Source: Streptomyces sp. NRRL F-5727
Lineage (GTDB): Bacteria > Actinomycetota > Actinomycetes > Streptomycetales > Streptomycetaceae
Direction: 5' to 3'
DNA: 64,000 bases
Assembly: GCF_000719555.1 (NCBI RefSeq)
Contig: NZ_JOGX01000015.1
Location: 1 to 64,000, forward strand
In this document: piece after piece, positions 1 through 7,800 of the stretch
How the letters are laid out: each line of letters begins with the position of its first letter
Numbering within the stretch: the stretch's first letter is position 1
Notes under the pieces: model-generated
The model's input: the letters and a program-made list of their open reading frames with translations, nothing else
Told to the model about the DNA's origin: nothing
Databases searched by the model: none
Translations under genes and position numbers: made by a program

Positions 1-547
1 GGTTCACGGGGGACGGGGGCACGGGCACGGGCGGGGGCGGGGGCGTGGTCGCGTACGGGTTCGGGACCGGGTGCTGGTGCGGCTGCGGCTGCGGCTGCGG
101 GGCCTGCGGCGCGTACGGGCTCGGGACGGTGACGGCCGTCGCCGGGTTCACCGGCGGGTACCCGTACGCGGGCGCGTGCGGCTGCGGGACCGGGGGGAGG
201 GCCGTGGCCGGGGCCGGGGCGTGGTGGTGGCGGGTGTCGACGATGAGGTAGTAGCAGACCACCGCGAGCATCTGGACGAGCAGCACGATCATGCCGGCGG
301 TGTTCATCCACGTGTCGGCGAAGCGCTGTTCCAGCGGGACCACGCAGGCGACGTTGAGGACGAGGTGGGCCCAGAAGAGGGCCCAGTCCCGTCCCGTACG
401 GCGCATGATCGCGATCCGGAGCATCGCGACCCAGGCGAGGAAGCCGAGGGAGACGACGACGAGGACGGTGAGGAGCACGCGGACCGCGATGGCCCCGGCG
501 GACGAGCCGCCCGGTCTCGGCGCGGGAGCGGGCGACGGTCCGTACAT
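1..547 (-). CDS. Integral membrane protein with proline-rich tail (3' end cut off)
   Basis: The gene starts at the ATG at 547, behind a run of six G about 8 nt upstream, and runs off the left edge of the window. A short Pro/Ala-rich cytoplasmic start (YGPSPAPAPRPGG) is followed by about three hydrophobic segments (around residues 22-40, 55-70 and 85-105). The visible remainder is a long Pro/Gln/His/Tyr-rich tail with PYA and PQPQP repeats. Such tails are common on small Streptomyces membrane proteins of unknown function. No catalytic motif is visible and I do not recognise the family. The true C-terminus lies outside the window. Confidence 0.75.
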   Translation of the reverse strand, partial: MYGPSPAPAPRPGGSSAGAIAVRVLLTVLVVVSLGFLAWVAMLRIAIMRRTGRDWALFWAHLVLNVACVVPLEQRFADTWMNTAGMIVLLVQMLAVVCYYLIVDTRHHHAPAPATALPPVPQPHAPAYGYPPVNPATAVTVPSPYAPQAPQPQPQPHQHPVPNPYATTPPPPPVPVPPSPVN

Positions 548-672
548 GCGTGTTCCCCCCAGGAAGCTGATCAGGCTTCGAGGGTAAGGGACCGGGCGGG
601 GGCCGTCACCCGCCCCGGGCAGGTCGTCACGCGGGCCCGGCCGGGTCGCCGCCCGGGGCCGGGCGGGGGGCG

Positions 673-2730
673 TCAGCCGGACCGGACGCTCCCGTCGGCG
701 AGGCCGTCGTAGAGGCCCTGGACGAGCTGTTCGCCCAGCCGCGCGGCGAGTCGCAGCGCCTCCTCGAAGTCGGCGAGGGCGCGGTACTGGACGCCGTGCC
801 GGCGCTGGTCCGCGAGCGGGAGCCGGGGCAGCTGGAGGCGGCGGACGTCGAGCCGGGTGGCGGTCGAAGCGAAGCTGCTGGCCTGCCGGTTGTTGGCGGT
901 GCCGCGCAGGAAGCCGGCGAGGAACCAGGGGTCGAGGGCGTCGGGGTCGGGGCGGAGCAGCTGGAGGCTGCGGCCGAGGGCGGCGCCGGCGGTGGCGGCG
1001 TCGACGACGCGGGCGGCGGGGCCGCCGCCGAGGACGGGCACGACCACGTCGCCCTCGCGGACGAGGACCGGGTCCTCGGTCTGCCCGTCGGCGGCCTCGG
1101 GGAGGGTGCCGGAGGGGGCGGCGCCGGTGAGGACGTCGTGCTCGGTGAGGACGGGGACCTCGCGGCCCGCGAGGGCGGTGCCCTGGCCGCCGGTGCGGAG
1201 CTGGAGGGCGCCGGTGCGGGCCAGTTCGCCGACGGTGGTGAGCGGCCGGGGCGCGGGGCGGGCCGGTTCGGGGGCCGGGGCGAGGGCGCGGGTGCGGACG
1301 AGGGTGGCGTCCAGGCGCTCGCGGACGGCGGCGAGGTCGGTGGCGGAGCCGCCCGCGTCGGGGGCGGTGAGGTAGCGGGCGGGGGCGAGGTCGACCTCGT
1401 CGTCGAGGAGGTCGATGACCGGGACCGCGCGGGCGAGGGTGTCGTCGGCGGCGCGGCCCGCCCAGGCGTCGAGGACCGCGTTCTGCAGGGCCGTCCACGG
1501 CAGCTTGTCGCGGCCCGCGTCGGGGACGAGCCCGGCGGTGTCGACGAAGAGGGTCTCGGCCGGGGGGCGGCGGTCGGCGGCGGGGCGGACCAGGACCCAG
1601 AGGTGGAGCGGGATGCCGTACGGGGGCGCGGCGCCGGCCGGGAGGGCGACGACGGCCCGCAGGGCGCCGCGGCGCAGCAGGTCGGCGCGGATGCGGCGGC
1701 CGGAGCGGCGGGAGGCGACGGCGGGGGGCATGAGGAGGACGGCTGTGCCGCCGTCGCGGAGCCGGGCCAGGGCGTGCTGGACCCAGGCGAGCTCGGACTC
1801 GGTGCGGGCGGGGAAGCCGTACTCCCAGCGGGGGTCGTAGGCGAGTTCGTCGTGGCCCCAGGCGCGCTCGTTGAACGGCGGGTGGGCGAGGACGGTGTCG
1901 GCGCGCAGGGCGGGGAAGGCGTCGGCGCGGAGGGTGTCGCCGGCGGCGGAGCGGATGTCGGCGTCGCCGTGCAGGGCGAGGCGGAGGGCGGAGAGCGCGG
2001 CCAGCTCGGGGTCGGCGTCCTGGACGGCGAGTTCGGCGGGGCGGGCGGCGGCACGGAGCAGGCCCCCGGTGCCGGAGGCGGGGTCGAGGAAGACGGTCGC
2101 GGGCGGGTCGCCGGCGTCGGCGGTCGCGGCGGCGGCGAGGGTGGCCATCAGCTCGGCGAGCGGCGGCGGGGTGAGCGTGTACTGCCGGGGGTTGGCGTCC
2201 AGGTGGCGGCCGAGGAGGAACTCGAAGCACTGGCGGGGTCCGCCGAGCTCGGCGGCGAGCTCGACGGCGGCGCGCAGCAGCGGGGCGGCGGGCGCGAGTT
2301 CGGCGGCGGTGGGGGTGGAGACGGCCCGCGGGATGCCGAAGCGGACGGTGAGGACCTCTTCGAGGGCGCCGGGCAGGGCCTCGGTGAAGCGCGGGTCGGG
2401 GAGGGCGGCGAGCGCGGCGAGGCCGGGGGGCCGCTCGCGCAGGAGGAGCAGGACCGCGCCGGTGTGGACGAGGCCGGCGACCGTGCCGGCGGGGTGGCCG
2501 GCGAGCTGCTGCCAGACGCGCTCGCGGAGCGGGACCTCGGCGAGCTTGCCCTGCTCGCGGAGCCACTGCTCGACCTCGGCGAGGGAGAAGGAGGGGCTGG
2601 TGTCGGTGCCGCCCACGGGCTTGGGGAAGTCGGCGTGGCGGCGGCGCCAGTTGCTGACGGCGGCCCGGCCGACGCCCGCGAGCCGGGCGATGCCTGCGGC
2701 GGTGACCTCTGTAGCGCTGTCCTCGGGCAC
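673..2730 (-). CDS. Solitary N6-adenine DNA methylase with N-terminal HTH and S-like C-terminal region
   Basis: A 685-residue protein, starting at a GTG with GGAGG 6 nt upstream. Longer in-frame starts up to 2796 exist but lack a good ribosome-binding site. Residues about 10-60 form a helix-turn-helix (GIARLAGVGRAAVSNWRRR). An HsdM-type N6-methyltransferase core follows, with the SAM motif DPASGTGG near residue 215 and a motif IV position reading AHPPFN (His283). The C-terminal third (ELARTGAL... VREGDVVVPV... LPLADQRRHG) resembles a type I specificity half-domain. No restriction gene lies nearby, so this is a stand-alone or regulatory methylase by position. The usual motif IV is N/D/S-PP-F/Y; the His here may weaken or abolish catalysis. 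Target sequence is unknown. Confidence 0.8.
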   Translation of the reverse strand: MPEDSATEVTAAGIARLAGVGRAAVSNWRRRHADFPKPVGGTDTSPSFSLAEVEQWLREQGKLAEVPLRERVWQQLAGHPAGTVAGLVHTGAVLLLLRERPPGLAALAALPDPRFTEALPGALEEVLTVRFGIPRAVSTPTAAELAPAAPLLRAAVELAAELGGPRQCFEFLLGRHLDANPRQYTLTPPPLAELMATLAAAATADAGDPPATVFLDPASGTGGLLRAAARPAELAVQDADPELAALSALRLALHGDADIRSAAGDTLRADAFPALRADTVLAHPPFNERAWGHDELAYDPRWEYGFPARTESELAWVQHALARLRDGGTAVLLMPPAVASRRSGRRIRADLLRRGALRAVVALPAGAAPPYGIPLHLWVLVRPAADRRPPAETLFVDTAGLVPDAGRDKLPWTALQNAVLDAWAGRAADDTLARAVPVIDLLDDEVDLAPARYLTAPDAGGSATDLAAVRERLDATLVRTRALAPAPEPARPAPRPLTTVGELARTGALQLRTGGQGTALAGREVPVLTEHDVLTGAAPSGTLPEAADGQTEDPVLVREGDVVVPVLGGGPAARVVDAATAGAALGRSLQLLRPDPDALDPWFLAGFLRGTANNRQASSFASTATRLDVRRLQLPRLPLADQRRHGVQYRALADFEEALRLAARLGEQLVQGLYDGLADGSVRSG

Positions 2731-2920
2731 CTGCACCCTCCGTCCGTCCTGTGGGGAACACCGAGCACACCGAGCATACCGAGGAACCCCGTTCACGGTG
2801 TGAGCCGAGACGAAACCTGTGAACGAGGTTGACTCGGTTCACAAGCTCTGCTGTGATTACGTCATCGAAGCACGGAGTCCACACAGGAATCCCCTCGACA
2901 CCTGAAAGGTGTTCACAGCC

Positions 2921-3646
2921 ATGTCGAAGTCGCAGACGCAGCAGCGCAACTGGTTCGCCCGCCACAAGATCCTCACCGCGGCCGGCGCGATCGTGGTCGT
3001 CGTCGCCATCGGCGCGGCGATGGGCGGGGGCGGCGAGGACACGAAGACCCCCGAGGCGAAGTCCTCCGCCCCGGCGGCCTCCGGTTCGAAGGACTCGGCC
3101 GGGGCCTCCGCCTCCGAGGCCCCCGCCCCGGAGAAGCCGAAGGCCGTCACCATCGACGGCGACGGCGACTTCGAGGTCGGCTCCGACGTGAAGCCCGGCC
3201 TCTACCGCTCGACGGGCAACAAGGACGCCGAGTGCTACTGGGAGCGCGCCAAGGACGCGAGCGGCGAGGTCGACTCGATCCTCGCCAACGACAACGTGAC
3301 CGGCACGGCCTACGTCGAGATCAAGGCGTCCGACAAGCTCTTCACGTCCACGAGCTGCGGCACCTGGGAGGCCGTCGACCCCAAGGCCGCCGGCACCCCC
3401 TCCGGCACCACCGTCAAGGGCTCCGCCGGCACGCTCAAGGTCGGCGTCGACATCGCCCCCGGCACCTACAAGTCCACCGGCAACAAGGACGCCGAGTGCT
3501 ACTGGGAGCGCGCGAAGGACGCGAGCCACGGCGTCGACTCGATCCTGGCGAACGACAACGTGACGGGCACCGCGGTCGTCAAGATCACCGCGAAGGACGC
3601 CTACTTCAAGACGGCGGGCTGCGGCGACTGGACGAAGACGGGCTGA
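2921..3646 (+). CDS. Membrane-anchored extracellular protein with duplicated domain
   Basis: A 241-residue protein starting at ATG (MSKSQTQQRNWF); a GTG at 2909 overlaps the GAAAGG ribosome-binding site, so the ATG is preferred. A basic start and one hydrophobic segment (about residues 18-36, ILTAAGAIVVVVAIGAAMGG) point to an uncleaved signal anchor. A low-complexity Ala/Ser/Pro/Glu linker follows, then two copies of a roughly 67-residue domain. Each copy has the pattern VG.D..PG.Y.STGNKDAECYWERAKDAS, SILANDNVTGTA and a closing C.W. The paired Cys in each copy suggests a disulfide outside the cell. Similar repeated domains occur in secreted actinobacterial proteins, but I know of no assigned function. 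Confidence 0.8.
   Translation: MSKSQTQQRNWFARHKILTAAGAIVVVVAIGAAMGGGGEDTKTPEAKSSAPAASGSKDSAGASASEAPAPEKPKAVTIDGDGDFEVGSDVKPGLYRSTGNKDAECYWERAKDASGEVDSILANDNVTGTAYVEIKASDKLFTSTSCGTWEAVDPKAAGTPSGTTVKGSAGTLKVGVDIAPGTYKSTGNKDAECYWERAKDASHGVDSILANDNVTGTAVVKITAKDAYFKTAGCGDWTKTG
3167..3631 (+). repeat. Internal tandem duplication, 264-bp period
   Basis: Two 67-codon domain copies lie at 3167-3367 and 3431-3631, exactly 264 bp (88 codons) apart, in the same frame. The central 30 or so codons (STGNKDAECYWE through SILANDNVTGTA) are almost identical at DNA level, differing mainly at third positions. The flanks have diverged more. This indicates a fairly recent duplication or ongoing homogenisation inside the gene. 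Confidence 0.85.
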
Positions 3647-3739
3647 CGGCGGCCCCGGGGAGCCCGTCGACGACGGGAGGCACCCGGGCCCCGCGATAGC
3701 GTGCCCGTGCACCGGCGCGGACCTGCGGGAGGACGAACG

Positions 3740-4339
3740 ATGGCGCTGACCCTGACAGAGGCGGTCGCCCAGCTGGAGGACAAGGCTTCGGCGAAGCGTC
3801 GTGCGGCCGCGAAACGACTGGGCGCACTGGCCGACGCGACCGCGGGACCCGCCCTGCTCGACGCACTCCGCCGCGAGGTGGGCAGGCGTCGGACGTGGGA
3901 GACCCAGTACGAGATGATCATGGCGCTCGGGCTGTGCGGTCACCTCCCCGCCGCCGGCTTCCTGGCTGAACTGGCCGGGCGTCCCACCGAGGACGACGCC
4001 GTCCACCTGGCCCTGGGTGACGCCATCGTGCGCCTGCGAAGCCCCGAGGAGGGTTTCGCGGCTCCTCTGGAGTGGTGTCTGGACCAGGGGGATCCCTCAC
4101 TGGCCGACGGCGCCCTGCGCGCCGTCGCCGCCTTGGGCGGAGTTCCCGACGGCAGGACCGTCGACCGGGTCCTCGACTTCCTTGAGCCGCTGGATCCCTA
4201 CGACGGGCTGCGCTACTGGGCCGCGGTCGCGGCCGCGGGCTGGCCCGGTGAGCGGGTCCGCGCGTTCCTGGAGGCGTGCGCGGCCGGCCCTCGGGCAGAT
4301 GTGGCCGACGCCGCGGCCACAGCACTGGGGGGCCGGTGA
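3740..4339 (+). CDS. HEAT-repeat domain protein
   Basis: A 199-residue soluble protein starting at ATG (MALTLTEAVAQLEDK) with GGGAGGA about 7 nt upstream. It is built of short helical pairs rich in Ala/Leu (ASAKRRAAAKRLGALAD, TQYEMIMALGLCGHLPAAGF, LADGALRAVAALGG, ADVADAAATALGG), typical of HEAT/armadillo-like scaffolds that bind other proteins. There is no signal peptide and no catalytic motif. It converges on the DUF4265 gene downstream of the RHS toxin, with only 53 nt and a shared terminator between them. HEAT-repeat proteins are sometimes immunity proteins in toxin islands, so a link to the toxin is plausible but inferred only from position. Confidence 0.7.
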   Translation: MALTLTEAVAQLEDKASAKRRAAAKRLGALADATAGPALLDALRREVGRRRTWETQYEMIMALGLCGHLPAAGFLAELAGRPTEDDAVHLALGDAIVRLRSPEEGFAAPLEWCLDQGDPSLADGALRAVAALGGVPDGRTVDRVLDFLEPLDPYDGLRYWAAVAAAGWPGERVRAFLEACAAGPRADVADAAATALGGR

Positions 4340-4379
4340 CCCCGGACCTGTGGATCAGGCCCTGAGTCACCGGCCCCCC
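4327..4379. terminator. Bidirectional hairpin between HEAT and DUF4265 genes
   Basis: A perfect 14-bp stem (GGGGGGCCGGTGAC at 4327-4340 against its complement at 4366-4379) encloses a 25-nt loop. It starts inside the last codons of the HEAT gene and ends just before the stop of the oppositely oriented DUF4265 gene. No U-tract follows, as is usual in Streptomyces. Confidence 0.6.
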
Positions 4380-4392
4380 GGTACCTCACACG

Positions 4393-4878
4393 TCAGGCGA
4401 TCCCCTCCCACCAGGAGAGGGGCTCGCCCTGCTCATCGAATACGTTTCCGTATTCCCATTCCACTCCCTCTTCGGGGAGCTCGGCCAGCACCGCCTCGAT
4501 CGCAGGGAAGCCGACCTCGATAGGGAAGGTCAGGACGACGAGCGTTTCCAGCTCGCCATCGACCCGACCGCCGATGCCCACCGCTCTGCGCTTGAGGGAC
4601 GCGACGGCCTCGTCCGGGATGCCGCTGTGGAACACCTGGACCGCGACGTTCCCGCCTCTCGCGACGACCTCCGCGTTCTTGGCGCCCTCGTCATAGGCGA
4701 TCACGTCACCGGCCGCGATCCCCCGGAAGAACCCGGGGGACAGCCGGACGAGGTAGTGGCCGTCATTCATCGGGGTGACCGCGACGACTTCGTCGGCAGT
4801 GGCTCCCTGCTGGGACTCGACCGTGAGCCGAATCCCGGTGAAGCCGTCGCCGTCAGTCCCATCTCTTGAAACCGGCAC
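4393..4878 (-). CDS. DUF4265 protein, probable immunity protein of the RHS toxin
   Basis: A 161-residue protein. The chosen GTG at 4878 (VPVSRDGTDGDGF) has GGGGAGG 5 nt upstream. Starting there, it overlaps the 3' end of the RHS gene by 26 nt in another frame, which suggests translational coupling. The segment TPMNDGHYLVRLSPGFFRGI followed by AAGDVIAYDE matches the DUF4265 pattern (short beta-rich domain, 'GIA.GDV'), followed by a C-terminal alpha/beta part ending EPLSWWEGIA. No signal peptide, so it acts in the cytoplasm. Position directly behind a polymorphic toxin is the classic immunity-gene location. The family assignment is fairly sure, the immunity role inferred. A longer start at 5016 exists but lacks comparable support. 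Confidence 0.75.
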   Translation of the reverse strand: MPVSRDGTDGDGFTGIRLTVESQQGATADEVVAVTPMNDGHYLVRLSPGFFRGIAAGDVIAYDEGAKNAEVVARGGNVAVQVFHSGIPDEAVASLKRRAVGIGGRVDGELETLVVLTFPIEVGFPAIEAVLAELPEEGVEWEYGNVFDEQGEPLSWWEGIA

Positions 4879-7800
4879 CGCAGCCTCCCCTCTCCGCACA
4901 TGACTTGCCCTTGGTCGGAGCCCCTCGATTCTGGGCACTGCTGTTGCACGCCGCGCCCTCGATGCAGAGGTTCTCCGGTTCCAGATTGCCACCCTTGCTC
5001 CGGGCGACGTTGACATGGCCGATCTGGACGTTGTCCGCGTTGGTGGTGGTCATGCCGCAGCGCCAGCACTGCAGCACACCGCCGCCCTCGGCCTGGGCCT
5101 TGGCGACCATGGCGTCCCGGATCGAACTGGGGACGGTCTTCTTCGCCGTCGCCCCGCCACGGCTCGCGGCCATCTGCCGCGGCGAAGCGGTCTCGCCGTC
5201 CCGCAGCACGAAGAGCGGGAGCTGGCAGAACTCCGGCGGGCCCGCGTTGTCGTTGTGGACCAGGATGGCGATCGAACCGGCCAGAACGAAGTACGTGTGC
5301 AGGCCCTCGATGCTCAGGTCGTACGTGGTCCGCTGGGCCTCGTACGACTTGACCTCGACGATTGCCGTCGGGGCGCCCTCGCCGTTCTGGAGCTTCTGGC
5401 CGACCTGGAGGTCGCCCGCCTGCGTCCAGGCGTTGCGGGTGGACTCGTAGAACTGGTGGTGCTCGGTGGTCTGGATCGTCTTCCGGCCGGACTTCGTCGC
5501 GATGGTGACATCGACGTAGTCACGGTCGGTCTTGGTGACGATCACCTGCTTGACCTCGTGGACCTCCTTGGTCTTCTTGCCGGGCTCGGCCGTGAGGACC
5601 TTGTCGCCCGCCTTGACCTCGGAGATCTTCTTGGTCGTGCCGTCGGCCATGAGGACCGGCGTCGCGGCGGTGAAGCTGTGCGGCGTGCTGCCGCGACGGA
5701 CCGGGCAACCACCGCCGCCCGAGCCGCCGTCCGGCTCCGGAGACGACTTCGTCTTCGGGCCGTTGCCCTTGCCCTTCGAGCCGAACGCGCCGCCCATGAC
5801 CGCGCCGATCGTCGCCGCCTTCGCGGCTCCGGCGACCGAGCAGCCCTCCTCGCTGTTCACACAGGAGGTGCCGTACTCGACGGCCCCGGTGAGGGCCTCC
5901 TCGCCGGCGTTCTCGGCGACACCGGTCGCGATCTTGCCCGCCGTGCCGGAGAGCAGCTTGCCCGCGGCGCTCGCCGCGAGACGGCCGCCGACGCCGCCGG
6001 CCGCACCGGTCACGGCGCCGATGGCGACCGCGCCGAGGAAACCGCCGACCGACTTCGGGCCGTCGCTCATCATGTAGCCGACGCCGTTGGCCGCCGCGCC
6101 CGCGAGGGCGGCGCAGCCGACGGCACCCACACCGGCCGTGATCGCGGTGCAGCCCGCGAAGACGGCGATGCCGGTGGCCACCGAGGCGATGGTCGAGGCG
6201 TGTTGCTTGACGAAGTTGGCTGTCGCCTTCGCCGCCTTCTTGACGGCCCGGCCCACCTTCTTGGCTGCCTTGACCACCTTCTTGGCGACGTGCTTGACGG
6301 CCTTGGCGACCTTACGGACCGCCTTCTTGACGTGCTTGACGACCTTGTGGGCGACACGCTTCACGCGCTTGTAGACGCGTTTGACGTATCTCTTCACCTT
6401 CCTGACGCTGTCGGCGACGTACCGGACGGCCTTCCGCACCGCCCGCTTGGCCCGCTTCACCGCCTTCTTGACGGCCCGCTTGACCTTCTTGGCGGCCTTC
6501 TTGACGACCTTGGCGACCTTCTTGACGGCCTTCTTGACCTTCTTGTAGGCCGACTTGACGGTCTTCTTGACCTTCTTCTTGACCTTCTTGACGATCTTGT
6601 CGGCCCAGTCCGGCCAGTGGCCGGTCGGGTCCATGCCCGTCATCGGGTTGCCGTCCGCGTACGCGTACCGGTTCGCCGAGATCGAGCTGGGGATCCCGTC
6701 GAGGCCGACGGTGTCGCGGCTGTTGAACTGGCCGGTCTCCGGCGAGTACCAGCGCGCGGCCATGTTGACCTTGGCCGTGGCCGGGTCGGTCCAGCCGGAC
6801 TGGTAGCCGAGCGCGCCCACCGCTCCGGAGGTCTGGAGGACCTTGCCGAAGGGCGAGTACGTCGTCGAACCGGTGAGCGCTTCGCCCGTGGTGGTGAACT
6901 GCGCCACCACGTCGGTGTGCAGGTCCGTGAGGGCCAGCACCGCCGAGGCCGCCGTCTTCACGCCGACCAGGCTGCCCGCCGCGTCGCGGCTGTAGGACGT
7001 CACGCCGTCCGAGGCCACGTCGTTGCCGGCACCGGAGTACTGGAACGAGTAGAGCGCGCTGCCCGTCTCGTCCTTGGCGTTCAGGACCCGGTCGAGTCCG
7101 TCGTAGGTGTAGGTGCGGTTTCCTTCCTGGATGACCCGGTTGAAGGCGTCCACCTTCATGTTGGTGACGCGGCTGGCCTCGTCCGTCACCGAGCTCAGCG
7201 TGCCGCGCGCGGTGTACGTGTACGTGCTGTGGCCGTCAGACGTGAGCCGGTTCCGGGCGTCGTAGGTGTAGGTGTCGCCACCCACCCGGGTCCGGTTGCC
7301 GGACGCGTCGTAGCCGTAGACCTCCGTCGTCGTCCCGTTGTTCCAGGACGCCAGGCGGTCGGCCCAGTCGTACGTGTACGTGTTGGCCGTCGAGCCGGTG
7401 AGCCCCGTCGTCGTCTTCGACGTCAGGTTGTCGTTCTCGTCCCACCCGTAGGTGAAGGACGCGAGCGTCTTGCCCGTCGGCGAGGTCAGCGTGTCGCTGA
7501 CCGGGCGCTCCAGCTTGTCGTACCCGAAGGTGCGCTTCGCCTTGCCCGTGCCGTAGTCGATCGACGTGACGTTGCTGTTGATGTCGTAGCCGTACGTCGC
7601 CGTCGAACCGGTGGCACCGTCGTTCAGCGTCCTGAGGCGCCCGGCGGTGTCGTAGCCGAAGGTCGACGTGCCCGCGGCGTCCGTGCGGGAGGTCATCCCG
7701 CCGTCGCCGTCGTACGCGAAGGACGAGGCGCCCGAGGGGCCGTTGGCCGTCAGCAGCAGACCGCGGTCGTCGTAGGAGAAGGTGTTCTTCTCCGTGCCGA

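Noticed and set aside
673..2730. Complete restriction-modification system
   Set aside because: Only a methylase-like gene is present; no restriction endonuclease or separate specificity gene was found on either side.
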